Source: Perognathus longimembris pacificus (Eukaryota; Chordata; Mammalia; Rodentia; Heteromyidae). From it: 64,000 bases of DNA. The stretch covers positions 118,957,958 through 119,021,957 of the forward strand of contig NC_063161.1 of NCBI RefSeq assembly GCF_023159225.1, in the 5' to 3' direction. The notes beneath the pieces were generated by a model. The model made no database searches. It was not told where the DNA came from and worked only from the letters and a program-made list of their open reading frames with translations. A program made the translations under genes and the position numbers. Shown one piece after another: positions 33,294 through 46,303 of this stretch. How positions within the stretch are numbered: the stretch's first letter is position 1; each line of letters starts with the position of its first letter.

Positions 33294-35734
33294 TTGTCAT
33301 AATTTTTTAAATAATAGTAGTACAAATAATAATAATACACTTTAGCACTACCTATATGCTAGCACCTTGCCTGGCAACATTGTCTCTTTTAATATCTACA
33401 ATAGTTCTGGCAACCAAGGTCTCCAGTAAAATAGAGTAGGGATTATTTGTCAGGTTCTCTCCAAGGTCCCTTTTACCTCTTCCACTCACTTATAGATGAC
33501 CATAGAAGGTCAAAACCCAGATGTTGATGGGAGACAGGGAGAGTCTTAAGCACAAGTCCTTTTTGAGTGTTCCACAAAACCAGGAATTCATCCATCCCGT
33601 GAGTTTGAAATTTGCTCCATTAAAGCTAAACAGATGTGTTTATTGCTGCATTTTATGCCTATTTTTAATATAGCACTTGATTTTCTTATTATAAGGGTAA
33701 TAAAAAGACTATGAAATAATTCAAATGATATCCAAATCTATAAAATAAAGGTACAAGTCTCCCTCATTCCCCCACTCCCTTCCCCTGAGACTATCATTCT
33801 TAATAATTTAGCATACAACCTTCTAGAATTTTTATATATTTAATTGTATTATATAAAAACATATATACACACATTGGATTTGGACGTTTTAATAGGATAT
33901 TAGTCATGTTCAGAAATTTTGACTTGGTTTTTATTTCATATGTCTAGGAGATGTGTTCATAGTAGTACATCTGGTTACTGTTCCTAAATGAATTTAACTG
34001 TCCCTTAACTTAAAATTATTAGGAGCTTTCCAAAAATTGTTTTATCTCTTTTAGGCATTCCAATGTGTGGTGTGACTTTTTAGTGAACAAGCATGCAGTA
34101 TTATTTGAAGAACTCCTTTGATCACTGAAAAAAAACCAAACTTTTGGCTTATAATCTCAAGAAAACCAATAATTCTCACAATACTATCTTGGCCTATTAG
34201 TTTTTAACTTAACAAGTATTGAGAATCAAGCCCCGATAAATTTCTTTAAAATGGAGAAAGTTCAGTGAAATCTTATTTGGCAAAGCTACATGCTAAGGAC
34301 ACTAAACCTCTTGAACCTAAAATAATAGAAACAAATCCTAAATTCTCAACCACCCAGGACATTAGTCAGAGAGTGTGATGGCTTCAAGAGGGAGCAGATA
34401 ACACATGGGCTCTGGTGAGAAAGTTTTTGTTACCATCCAATTGCTTTGTAATTTAAGTAAAAAAATAATAGATATCTGAGACATTAAAATTTTTCCCATT
34501 TTATCTGGCTAGCTAGTAACAAATATGGCTGGAATTTACTTTCCTAGAAGACCCTTTTTGAAGTTCTATTGGAGAGAAGAGAGTGAATGTATGTACCCAG
34601 AACATGCATGAAGTCAAGGACTGTTGCTGGGACTGCTTTGCTGAAAGCTGTTGGTGTGAGGTGTCACTGTAATGATCAGTGTGTCCATTAGTGGCTTAGA
34701 AATGGTCATTTCTTTTCAAATGAGCTCTTAGCACACTCACTGAGCATATTTGTAAGTTCTTTTCAGAGACTTTTGTGCCACTTGATTTTTTTTAAGTGAG
34801 AGAATTTAGCCTCATTTTCTTTTGGTTGTTTCATTGCTGAATCCTTTTAGGTATTATAGAACTAAAAATTATTTCATCATGTCATTGTCTTTGAAGTTCA
34901 TCAGAAATTAGAAATGTGCTACATTCATACAAAAGCCTGGTGTATTCATGGTACCTGGGTGGTTTGATATGGTAATTAATATTATAATATCATCAATATT
35001 AGAGTCCTGAAGTAATGAGTTTCTGTCACACAAAAAAATATTTTGCCTGTGGAATGTATTTTGTATATATTTAATCTCAAAGGTTATTAGTGACAATTTT
35101 TTAATTCTCCTTTCATTTCTATCAGTTTATTGTAGAATGAACTTCTGTTTGCCCACTCTATATTCTAAGGCTGTATGCAACATATATTACCCCTGGAAGA
35201 AACACTTATCTCTGTCCACATTTCTTATTTGTTCAGAAAAAAGAAAAGTTTTTCTTTCAAATATCCTTGTCTAATTTGAACTCTGAGCAGCATTCTACAC
35301 AGGCAACAGCATCTTCTCAAAGACACTTTGGGTCAACTTTACAACCCATAGGATCTCATTCTTCCAACTTGCAAGGCTGCTCTTTGTCATTCTTTGTCCC
35401 TTTTCTTTCTTTCCTACTCTTCACCTTCCCTCTCAGAGTCTCATTAAATATGCAGGAATGACTTTGTGACTCCAGTGTTCCCCTTTGTGTCGATGGTTCC
35501 TCATATCTAGCACCAGACCAAATCTCTACCTCACTCACATGTTCTACTGTCTATGAGATGTCCCATCCAGAGATCCATAAATAGATCAAACATATATTGA
35601 AAAATAATCTCTGAACTCCAGCATCACTAGCTCAGTAAAGAACACTCTTAGCCACCCACCTTCTCAAGTTGACATTTGTTTCTTCTTTCCTTCTTTTTTT
35701 TTTCTTTCCTTCTCTACTATTGGAGCCATACCTA

Positions 35735-35850
35735 CCATTCTGGGTGTCTTTTTTTATGGTTAATTGTACATAAGAGTCTCTCAGCTTCATGTGTCTGGCA
35801 GGCTTCAAAGTCTCAGCTAGGGTTACAGGTATCAGCTTCCAGACCTCGTT
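35735..35850 (-). mobile_element. B1-like/Geo SINE fragment (minus)
   Basis: A partial match to the reversed middle and B1-like half: ggttaattgtacataagagt, gtctggcaggcttcaaagtc, ctagggttacaggtatcagc. It is diverged. Confidence 0.45.
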
Positions 35851-36240
35851 TTTTTCTTTCCTTCTTAGTACCCAAATCTAGACTGTTCTATCTCTTCCGT
35901 GGTTTTTTAATCCATCCACTTCCTTCACATTGGCTTTGGTTGCTTTTGTCTGCACTACACTGTTGCAACAACAGCCTTTTAATTCTACAGTTGCCTTCTT
36001 TGGATCAGGAGAGGACAAATTACAGCCAGTGGTTTAACATTTATTAAAGGGTTATTGAGAGTGTCTTTTAAAGGGTTATTAAAGAAACCAATGCAGTTGA
36101 GCACAGAGCTATTAAATTAGCTTTCCTAGGCTCTCACATTTAATACATGATAGAGCTGAGAATCAAACCCAGGTTCTATAAAGTTATTAAAAGAATGGTT
36201 TTTGTACATTTTAGTGAGGCTATTTAACCACCATCCTCTC

Positions 36241-36260
36241 CTCCCCCCCCCCCCCCCCAA
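36241..36260 (+). repeat. Poly-C run
   Basis: A short C/T stretch opens into an uninterrupted run of about 17 C before aaatcggg. Such homopolymers are length-unstable and can fold as an i-motif. Confidence 0.9.
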
Positions 36261-37829
36261 ATCGGGCTATATAATAAGGACCATCGATGGCTCTCAATGC
36301 CTAAAATGTTTACTCTGACCTCTGACCATGCTCTAGACCATTCATCAGGCCACTTAAGCATCTTTCTAGCAAACCTGTCCATGCGGTTCCCAAACCTAAA
36401 TCTCCTAATGGCTTTTTATTTAGGTCTCAAATACTTTTGCATGGGACACAGTGTCTTTAATTTCTGACATCTACATCAGGCTTCATTTCTCATCATTTCC
36501 ACCTGGTGGCACTGAGCCCTACCTTTCAGCAGTACTCAGTTATTGTTGCTTATGAATCTTCCTGGGACCTTCGAACCACTGTGTCTGGTGAACTCCTATC
36601 CACAGGAAGACCGCCAGCTGAGGATGGGCCAGATGTTCCCCCTCCATGACCTACATGGACCTGTATCTTAGCACTTGCCACTGTATTGTCAAATGTGCTG
36701 CTTGGTTTTCTTAGGTTTCCTTCTGGATTGTGTTTATTTTCTTCAAGAGGGGATGATGACAAAAGTGTCTTATTCTCTCTAGAATGGAAAAAGTGCCGAT
36801 AAATGCTGGAGACACGATGGATATTCAGGTCCATTGGATACTCACAACAAATGAATATCTATCATCATTGTCAGTTCGACCTGGGGCCATAGCCTCTCAT
36901 TGTCTTCTCAGACATAAAAAGTAAGAAGCCTCACTCTTATTATAAAGTAAGAGCTTCTCTCTTATCCTAGGCAGCTGTTCAGAGTTGGTGTAGAAAGGTA
37001 TCTAGGAAAAGAGCTGATGGGGAATTGTTAAGTCTAGGCATCCGGAGAGGATGCTCACATCCTACAGATAGTTATTGCTAACATTTATAATCAGGTAGGA
37101 AAGAGAAAACTGTAAGTTTTGAGTGCTTATAGTTGCCATAATACATTTAGAGACACTGTTTCAAAGTGGTGTTGAATAAGAGATGAATTGAGAAATACTT
37201 CAGGAACTTTACCTAGTGTTCACAGATGAAATCTTCTCAAAATGGAAGCAAGAATCAGATAGGAAAATTTTCTAGGGTCAGTCTTAGAGCCACTAGTGTG
37301 AAAAATGATATATGAAAAGCCATATCCCATTAAATGCAGTTTAACTTTACAGATAATATAAAAACTAGATGCAGGAAAGAGAGAGAAAAATAAACCAGCT
37401 TCAATTTTGTTTGGCTTATTTCCTTTACAGAACTAAAGGAAATAGAGATGACAAATGTTTTTCCCAGTTGAAAAGTGTAAGAGTAGCAAGCCAGAGAAGT
37501 AGGAATTTTCCCAATAGATACTTTGGCTTCAACAAAAGAAAAATACTGGGAAACAGTGCAAAAGTCCCAAAAATGATCATCATATGTCAGGCAGGTAGAC
37601 AGCATTAGAAGACACTAGATGGGAGTGAGTGAGAGCCAGCACTGTCTACTCCCTAGAAGGCTAAGGGGGTAACAGGGAGCCCAAATATCATGCTTGCAGT
37701 TAGCTTATCCTTCCTACAAGGGTGGTCTCAGTAATGGCCGAGTTCTGAAAAAGTAGTTACTCCCTTTTGAATTTATATATTTATAAGAAAATCCCTGAGA
37801 CAAACCAGAAGTGAAAATTCTTCAATTTT

Positions 37830-38025
37830 GAGGTCAGAGGTCAACAAAATTTTCTTGTAAAGGGCCAAAGAGTAAATATTTGGAGGTATGAGGCCATCCC
37901 TCTCATTTAATTCTGCCTTCATGGCATAGGAACAGTCATATGCTGTACTTAAACTGGTATGGCAGTATTCCAATAAAACTTTATTTGCAAAAGCAGGTGT
38001 TGGCTGGAGTTTGAAGACCCCCTAT
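37830..38025 (+). mobile_element. Probable MER-type DNA transposon remnant (hAT-like)
   Basis: The order cttgtaaagggccaaagagt, aaatatttggaggtatgagg, attccaataaaactttattt, gcaaaagcaggtgttggctg matches a common ancient non-autonomous DNA transposon pattern. The exact family is not certain. Confidence 0.5.
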
Positions 38026-39379
38026 TCTACATAAATAGGAAAGCACTCAGAGTCATTTCAAGCAGAATTTTGTGGTTTGAAATGAATTGCCCAACACGTA
38101 GATAAACTACACATCCTAGCAAGTTCAAGACTTCATGAATTTCCAAAAAGAAAGATGCTAAGAAGTTTGGCAGACAAAGTATGAGAACGGGGTTAAGAAT
38201 GTGTGGTCAGGTGGCCTTTTCCATTCCAAAAATATTTTCTATACTTCCATCTGAGCAACTGTGAAGTTTCTGGCATTAAATAGCTTTTAGTTGGCAATTA
38301 TATTAAAAACAGAAAAGGTTAAAAAATTGCTCTAGCCAAGTTGGTGATATGAACCTCAAATCAATTTCCCCCAAATATCTGTACAAAATAAAAATCCCTT
38401 GCAAGCCTCTGGGCTACTATAATTTTTTATTTCAGGGAAAAAATACTTCTTGCTCATAGAGGCAGTCTTCTTGGAGAATTCTTTTTCTTCCCATTTAAAA
38501 CTGTTTAAAACTCAAACGTTAGTGATCATCCATTTCCCTGAATAACTACAATCTTGGTGCAAATTACCTCCACCAAAAATGGAGCCAAGCCACATGCCTT
38601 CCTATCAGGCCCCAGTGGGCCCTGGATGTGGTCATTTAAGAAAAGGTTAAAGGTCATTCCCCATTCTCCTTCTACCATGCTAGATGAACAACGTACTCTG
38701 AGCTTTTGCCTCCCCTCAGAAATGTAGAAACAATATCAATCAAGTAACAATAGTAAAAGAATGCATATAAAGAAAACACACTGTCTAAAAAACATTGATT
38801 CCCACTCCTTCTTCATGATGGTTTTTTTTCCCTAATCTAAGGACCCCAACTCCAACAAGAAAAGGAATCCTCTTGTCAGTATATGGAAAAGACCTCACTA
38901 TACACCTAACTAGAGTTTTAGGCTGTCTCCAATTCACTTTTGCTTATTTGCTCCTGAGTTCAGTTTTCCAACTCTCATTCTTTTGTTCTTCTTGTTTATA
39001 TACTTTCCTGAACTTTCAGGATTCTGGATAGTTTTTCAGTGTCTAAAATTTCTTTTTAACACAGTTATGGAATACCTAGTTGTCCTAGTTTTGAAGTTCC
39101 CAAGTCAGGAATAGAGTTAAGGCAGTTGCCAGCCCAGTGATCCCTGTGGCCATTGTTTTCCATTCTACTTTTCCACTTGCTGTTCTCTCACACAGATAGC
39201 CCCTTAATCTCTCCCCTTGCCTTTAGTTTCTGTTATCACCTTCAATTCCTACCTCTCTCAGTCATGTCAAAACATCTCCTCACAACATCCAGAATATATA
39301 GGTCAGGCATGAAGAATGAATAGTAATGATGGTGGTGACACAAATGAAACTGTAACAAAATAATAACCTACACAACTGT

Positions 39380-39600
39380 AATCTAACACTTGCCAGATGC
39401 CTTTCTATGAACTTTAAGTACATTAACACAGAGAATCAACAACCTCAGATAGATGCTGTTTTCTCATCTTAGATAAGGAAAGCATCATTGAGAAATTAAG
39501 TAAATTACCAAGGCTACAAAGCTACTTAGTGATAGAGCTGGAGCTGGAATCCAATCAGTATGGTGTTAGAATCTGAGCTTTGACATACTGTCTATGTTAC
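39380..39600 (-). mobile_element. MIR (antisense)
   Basis: The antisense MIR order is visible: ttctcatcttagataaggaa, attaccaaggctacaaagct, acttagtgatagagctggag, ctggaatccaatcag. Confidence 0.65.
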
Positions 39601-40159
39601 ATAGTATATATGATCACTTTCAGTCCCTCTGATCTGAAGGTTACTTAAACAAGTATTTATTGACTATTAATTCAGCATGGCACAATTATACTCAACATTG
39701 AAGAAAGAACTATTATAGAAAGTAAGAGACTTCCCACCCTTGATGTAATCATTTTTAATCTAACCCAAGAAATGAGACTCTAAAGAATGGATAGGACTTT
39801 GTAGAATGGCTTAGAACTCTGGAAGATCAGAAATGGGAGACATTCTTATGGATTGTGGTAGCAAAAAGAAATAAAACTTGAAATATTTTTAGGACATTGG
39901 GCAGTTGAATTTGAGGACCTAGGACTCAGTTTGTAGACCTATGTCAAGGTCTAGATGTGGTTTAAGAAGGCTAGTTAGTACAAGAGGCCAAAGATGGCAT
40001 AATATATATCCCAGGTATTTCTGATGAAAAATTACCAATAGGATACTTATACTACTATCTATACTATTAAAAAGCAAAAGAAATAAAAAAATACCCACTA
40101 ATATTTTTATTTTGTAACTGATGCTTTCTCACTTGGAAAACAGAAAGAATGAGTCTGTA

Positions 40160-40315
40160 TACCTTTTATTTTATCTTCCTAAGAATAGAATCATACTACT
40201 ATCCTATTTACAGAAAGAATTTAGAGGCTTACATAGTTGAATGAATTGCCCCAGAGCTCATGACTTCATATTAGAGTTTAAATTCCAACTTACTTTTGAC
40301 TCTAGTTTGAGAAGT
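40160..40315 (-). mobile_element. MIR fragment (antisense)
   Basis: Weak antisense MIR pattern: ctatttacagaaagaattta, gttgaatgaattgccccaga, gagtttaaattccaactt. Confidence 0.4.
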
Positions 40316-41317
40316 TTTCCCCTCCACACAACAGCTCATGGCTGGTCTTGGAGGTCCATTTGAGAAGAGGGCTTAGAAAGACAAAACAGTCACAGTTCAG
40401 CCAAGAGAGGATCAAGAAGACATCTTGAAGCCTCCCCACTCACAGAATTGCTGAAGACACCCTTTGTACACTCTGACCCACCTCCTTTGCAAGTAAGAGA
40501 ACTTGTTTGCTGCACATTACAAATGCAGAGGATATGACTTTACCTCCAGAAGGCTGTACTCATTAGACCTATGTACATTTTTTCACATATTTCTCATGTG
40601 CGTGACAAAGACTTTGTAACTTACATAACTAAGACAATCGTTGTACCCTCTGAAGTAATCCTTATTTAATTTGTAGAATATTTTAAAAGACATGCTGTCA
40701 AAAAGAAACTTTAAGTAAATGTCCCAGAAAAGCAAGACAGCACTGTTAGGATAAAACTGTAGTTAAAGAAATAAATAACTTTTAGTCCAGTAAACCAAAA
40801 GAGAACTGAGGTGTAAGTGTGGGAAGGAAACAAGGAATATTGACATACCTAATGTGACCACAGTACCATTTGCTATGTTGTTATTTAAGTGTCCCCTCGT
40901 CTTCTGATTTCTTGAATTCCAAAGCAACCCTCAAGAAATCATTCTGGTTTTACTTGGAAAGCAACACTGTTTCTGTGCCTACACATTCTAAAATAGGCCT
41001 GTCAAATTTGGAACCTAAACACAAGCTGACAGAAATCAGCTACTAACAAATTAAGTTAAAATTAATAGAGTAGATGCCTGAAATACAAAGAAAATGTTTT
41101 GTTTTGCTTTGTTCTGGAATCCTTCTCCCTCCAGGCTTGCTAGATGAAGAGACGAAATTAAAACTTCAGTCCCTACACCAAGCCCTTTTCTTTGCCTTGT
41201 CATGCTTCCTAGAAGAGTCGACATGAAAACCCTCGCCAGACAGGGCTCCTGCTTTTCCTAGTGGTAGCCTCCAAACCCCTACCTATCGATTTCGTTTTTC
41301 TTTTGTGTGTGTGTCTT

Positions 41318-41880
41318 ATATTTATATATTGTTTTATTGTGTTTAAGTAATTATGCAAAAGAGTTATCATTTAACAAAACAGTTTATGAATAAAATGCAT
41401 CTTGATCAATGTTACCTCTTTCAACATACTCGCCAGTCCCTCTCAACCCACCTCTTCTCTCACTTGTCCTAATTTTGTAGATTATATATTGAATTCTTGA
41501 CTGGACTCTTCCTACTTCTCCTCTTCCTTCATCTACCCCTCTCCCAATAACCCCATCCAAGTTACCATTTCCTGGTGTTCATGTTGTTGAACTTCCACTT
41601 TGCCTTTCTTAGGAATTACACTGTTTGAGTTTTCCCTTGAATCTACTATATTTCAGTTAATACATTTGTATACACTTGCATACCCTATGTATTTACTTAT
41701 AAGTTTTAAGTGAATTCTAGCTCCCACATATGAAGGAAAACATTCAACCTTTATCTCTCTGGGCCTGATTTACTTAACATAATTTTCTCCAGTTCTTTCC
41801 AACTGATATAATATCTTTCTTTCTCATGAATGAGTAAAATTCCATTGTATAAGATACCAATTTTATAAGATACCAATTTT
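41318..41880 (-). mobile_element. Old L1 3'-end fragment (antisense)
   Basis: It shares the stretch 'gcaaaagagttatcatttaa … acagtttatgaataaaatgc' with the L1 piece at 52485-52560 (aaaagagttgccactcaaca). It continues through a pyrimidine-rich 3' UTR into ctgatttacttaacataatt and gtaaaattccattgtat, the antisense ORF2 end. Confidence 0.6.
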
Positions 41881-43589
41881 GTGTAGCAACAATAGGAGCT
41901 AAATCTTTCCTTACCTCTAATTAAACTTGCACTTTAGCAGGCTGTTAGGGAAAGAAATAGAATATCCAAATGGGCCTATGATACACTTGTGGACAGCTTC
42001 TAACTATAAAACAAAAGCATGAGAAAACAATTGCATCTTTTTGTGGTCCCAAAGATCCTAGAGTAGAGAAAAAGTGCTGAGCCAAAAACAAGAAATTGTG
42101 ATTCCAACCCTGACTCAACCTCCAAGTAGCTTAACTACCCTTAATCTCTAGAGCTTATTTTTATGACTATAAATAAGCACAACAAATAACCAGTTCAGGT
42201 CCATGTGGGGTTTTTCCCTTAGAATAATATTTAAGATTTTTATAAAGTCAAAGAGTATAGCTTCTTGATTTTTCTATATGTAATTTGTGGGATAAAATCA
42301 TGTACAAATGTTAAATCTCATGATCTCTGTTCTTTCTTTCTATTTTCCCTGCTTATGTCCTGGTTTAAATCCTTATGGTTATGGATTTCCTCTCTTTTCT
42401 TCACTGTCCCTGTAGCAATACTTTTTCAAGGTTCAGACTTGGGCAAAAAGGTTTGTACCTTACTCAGCAGTGCCAGTGCCCAGCAAAACTGACCTAGTTA
42501 CAAAAGTTAACCCCACCTAGAAAATGGTTCAAGCCCCATAAGAGAAAGGAATTTCTACCCTTTACTTATGATCAGATATGTTCATTAGTTCCATGCAAAA
42601 AAGTCTAATGAATTGGGACATTGACCAATGTTATGTGTCCACCTACTCCTTCATAATCTCCTTCTAGCCACACACATATTTAATTTTCTACTGCCAGTTG
42701 TCCAATCCGTATTATCAACAAGAGACATTAGAAATATACCAAAGGATGGTTTGAAAGTTATCTGTCTTAGTGTCACAATTCTTGCTTCTGAGCAGAAAAA
42801 ATGCTTCAACTGAGCTTTAGAAGTTGAAATCTAGAAGAGATTTGCTATGGCAATTACTTAAATGTAGCAGAACCAAAATAAAGTTAAAATGAACTGTCTG
42901 AACCTCCTGCCCAAAATGTTTTAAGAACACTTTCTGTAGAGAAAAGAGAGATGTCACCAGTTGTAAAGAGGCAACTACACCAACAGTTCAGGAGATTTGG
43001 TGAATTTTCACCTCTGCCTTCTTAGTGATGAAACTTAATAGTGACTTGTTAAGTTCATTCACCCTGAGTAGTCAAGTTTATTAAAATGTAATGAAGCCTG
43101 CTTTCATTATTCTTGTTTAGAAATGGTTATGGAAGTGTACATAATTTTTAGTACATCATAAAGATTTAAATCATAAATTCAGGGTTTTTCTTGTTAATCT
43201 AAAACAGCTTGAACACCTGAAGAGACTTAGCGGTAATATTGTATTATTTTGCATCTAATAAGATTACATTGCATCTGATAAAAACTATTGCTGCTATTAC
43301 CTAAAGTATTGTGCAGTCTATTAAAAAATAAGTACATAATATAATCATCTTTCTCTTATTAGTATATTTGAAGTAAACATTAATTGTTGACTTTTAGAAA
43401 CTGGTAGTATTTGATGGGTGACTGATATGAATGAGTGGATGGATTCTGTTGCAATGCCCTGTTTCAGTCCTTACTCATGCCACAAAAGTTTGCCTATTCA
43501 CAATAAGAGTGGTGATGAGCTAGAGTGGTACTGAGCCAAGTACAAATCATCCAAAAATCTCTTTTAACCAAAGGGTTATCTGTTACAGT

Positions 43590-43880
43590 AAATTAGACTT
43601 TTCCAGAAAACCACACAGACATCCAGGTACTAAAGAACAAAGAAAAGTTTACTGCCAGCAAAGGGACCTGCAAGACCCCTTCTCATGAGAGAGAAGTGTC
43701 AGCTATTGTCTGAGATGACTTATATAATCTACTGGGGGTCTAAGGGGATAGAAGGTGGAGATCCCAGTGTGGACAGGTGGACCCAGGGCTTCATTATGGT
43801 GGGCTGGGATTTATGGCTGCTGCCCAAATAGTAGATAAGGGGTTTTGAGGCTGATTATTTACTGCCTTTACTAAATGAGT
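43590..43880 (-). mobile_element. Possible ERV LTR fragment (minus)
   Basis: On the minus strand the sequence has features of an LTR R/U5 region (ggcagtaaacttttctttgt preceded by cccctt-type sequence). No TG...CA ends or duplication are clear. Only non-coding sequence is present. Confidence 0.3.
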
Positions 43881-44231
43881 GTTTGCCTAGGAAAGGAGCA
43901 TACTAAGGTATGAGAAAGGAGGCTATTGAGCTAAAATTTTCTTTCCTTCTCCATTTTTACCAGAACTGTTCATACCTAACTGGATTGATTGGATTTAAGG
44001 TTTATTTTACTGTTGATATTTCCTCTGACCCAGATAAAAATAGCAATTTACCAAAGCCAAAAGCAGAGCTGATAAAACTGATTCATGTTCACTCTCTTCA
44101 GAAAAATTCAGATGCCCTGAAGGGTTACTAAACTTAAAAATAATATAGTCTAGAAAGACCCAGAAAAGACAGTAGTGAGGAAGAAAAAAGAATTGTCTAG
44201 TGGGAAAATGTTGCCACTTAGCATCATCTTA

Positions 44232-44664
44232 TGTTGTGGGACACGCCCAGACATGTTACATCAGAAAGAGGAAGTCAACCAGCTGACCGCTGCCTGTTTC
44301 TCAGTCCTGGGGCCACGTGTGCTAAGATGGCCACCTCTAGGATTGGTCCCCGTCTCTTCTGCCCTTATGGACAGCTCATGCCTTCCTTTACAGTCCATAG
44401 ATAGGCGTACACGTACACTCCTTTCCTTCCTGCTGGTCTTTGATCTGGTTGGCTCCTGTGCCTTATATTAGCTGTATGTACTTCCTCAATAAATGAGATC
44501 TCACGCTGACTTGTCTCCCAGAGGCGTCTGATTGTCCTCCGGTGAGGGAGGGCTGGGTGCAGGTGGTCTGTCGGCCCTTTCCTTTCTTGGCTTGTCGGGT
44601 CGGGGCGTGCCTTCCACATCTCTCCCGCAGGTCAGGGGAGTGCAGGGGGCTAAAAACCCCGACA
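44232..44664 (+). mobile_element. Solo ERV LTR
   Basis: A 433-bp unit begins tgttgtgggacacgcccag and ends aaaaaccccgaca (tgttg...cgaca imperfect terminal inverted repeat). It contains a TATA-like ccttatatt, an aataaa polyadenylation signal (about 44490) and a following cttgtctcccagaggcgtct region typical of a class I-type R/U5. No viral coding sequence is present. The flanks give tta on both sides, and the right flank runs straight into L1 sequence, so it probably inserted in that L1 copy. Confidence 0.75.
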
Positions 44665-45270
44665 TTATGTGTTCATAAGGGCATAGCTATTAGGCTCTTG
44701 TGATCCTCTGCTGAGACTAGCCTAAGCCTCTGCTAATTATTCCCTATGAGGGAGACCATAGAGTCCATGTTTGTTTGGGTCTGACTCACATCACTTAGTA
44801 TAATCTTTTCCAAGTCCTTCCATTTCCTTACGAATGGGGCAATGTCATTCTTTCTGATAGGGGCATAAAATTCCATTGTGTATATATACCACATTTTCCT
44901 GATCCATTCATCTACTGAGGGGCATCTGGGTTGGTTCCATATTTTATCTATGGCAAATTGTGCTGAGATGAACATTGTTGTGCTGGTGGCTATAGTGTGT
45001 TCTTGTTTGTGGTCTTTTGGGTAGATGCCCAAAAGTGGCGCTGCTGGGTCATAGGGGAGCTCTATGTGTAGCCTTCTGAGGAATCTCCATACCGCTTGCC
45101 AGAGTGGCTGAACCAGTTTACATTCCCACCAACAATGAAATAGGGTTCCCTTTTGACCACACCCCCTCCAACATTTATTATTGTTAGTTTTCTTGATATA
45201 GGACATTCTTACTGGGGTGAGATGGAATCTCAATGTTGTTTTGATTTGCATTTCTTTTATGGCCAGTGAC
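44665..45270 (-). mobile_element. L1 ORF2 C-terminal fragment (antisense)
   Basis: Highly similar to 25583-26176 of the other L1 (ttatgtgttcataagggcat, gaccatagagtccatgtttg, ggtagatgcccaaaagtggc). It begins at the LTR and ends near ggccagtgac (45261-45270), where intron sequence resumes. Its minus-strand frame is open and runs on into the intron to give a 224-codon hybrid frame with no gene meaning. Confidence 0.92.
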
Positions 45271-45884
45271 TCTAGAAGCTCAAAAGTTGTCACAAAACTA
45301 TTTCTGTAAATGCCCTGTTGACTTAAGGTCCTATCTGGTTTGGGCACTAGCTCTCTTGAGTTTTCTGCCCTGTTCTCTCTGACCTTTCTAGCTCCCCACC
45401 TCCACATATTGTCAGCTAATTACCATCAGCCTCATGAAGCACCAAGGCATCAGCATTGAGCTTTCATTAGTCACTAATCTGCCTCTCTAATCTGATGTGC
45501 CATGTCGTTACTACGGATGCCATAAATCCAGGAAAGAAAACTCAACTGAGATTGAAACATGGTTTAAAACTCATTGCAGGCACTCGCAGCTTGATTCTTA
45601 TCATTCTTTCTGGGTGAAGTGTTTGAACTAGACAGTAATTGTTCTAAAATTCTCTCTCCCTGACACAAAAACAAAGCAGTTTTCATCCATCTCTACAGAG
45701 GAACCTGTATAGTTTTGTGGGAATTAATGCAAGAAAGAAAACCTACATGTTGTGCTCAGAATGTCTATAGGCTAAAGAAGGCAACAGAATTGAGAGTTAC
45801 ACAATTTCAATTTCTTTCCAATGTATGTATTGTAATCCTTTATCAATATTTGCATTCAAGCTTCCCTCCTCCTCCTCCTTCCCC

Positions 45885-45930
45885 TCTCCTCTCTTTCTCT
45901 CTCTCGCTCTCTCTCACACACACACACAGT
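45885..45930 (+). repeat. (CT)n/(CA)n short microsatellite
   Basis: The pyrimidine run cctctctttctctctctcgc is followed by ctctctctcacacacacaca. It lies about 250 bp before the next exon. Confidence 0.85.
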
Positions 45931-46175
45931 ATCATTCTTCTTTCTATATCTTCAAATCTTACCTACTTTCCACTTTCCAAGCAAGCTTTATGACTTCTTT
46001 ATACCTTTTAATTTTCCTTAATAAGCCTTCCCTCAATCGGTCTAAATCATTTGTTCTAACATCCGTAACACCTGAGCTCCCTACCTGTCTTCCAAATATT
46101 GAATGGCAAAAAAAAAAAAAAATACAAAAACGTACCACTGGCAACCAGTTTTAAACTTCTTTTCTCTTCGTCCAG

Positions 46176-46303
46176 GATTCTCCTGCAACCTGATGACTCC
46201 TTACAAATCTTGGCACCAGTGGAAGCTGATGTGGGTTTCTATACATGCAATGCCACAAATGCCTTGGGATATGACTCAGTTTCCATTGCCGTCACATTAG
46301 CAG
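46176..46303 (+). CDS. ADAMTSL1: ADAMTSL1 exon: second half of Ig domain 2
   Basis: This exon has 128 nt. Its first base completes an Arg codon (ag|g), then reads I-L-L-Q-P-D-D-S-L-Q-I-L. It carries the Ig hallmark E-A-D-V-G-F-Y-T-C-N-A, with the second Ig cysteine at 46246 pairing with the one at 32233 in the previous exon. NAT within C-N-A-T-N-A is an N-glycosylation sequon. It ends one base into a Gly codon before gtaacc. It is preceded by ttttctcttcgtccag; a run of 15 A lies about 55 bp upstream of the acceptor. The residues match human ADAMTSL1 as I recall it. Confidence 0.95.

Larger units (their letters stand above)
32307..46175. other. ADAMTSL1: Intron between the two halves of Ig domain 2 (13.9 kb)
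   Basis: The donor is gtgagc and the acceptor ctcttcgtccag. It contains SINEs at 32809-33015 and 33129-33293, old MIR/L2/hAT fragments, an antisense L1 end (41318-41880), ERV LTR pieces (43590-43880 and 44232-44664) and an antisense L1 piece (44665-45270). Large parts (33800-35700, 36840-37830, 38030-39380, 40310-41300, 41900-43580) show nothing I can assign. Confidence 0.85.

Noticed and set aside
44733..45407. 224-codon minus-strand open frame as a gene
   Set aside because: Its C-terminal two thirds are an L1 ORF2 fragment, and the N-terminal part is intron sequence joined by chance at the L1 end (about 45270).
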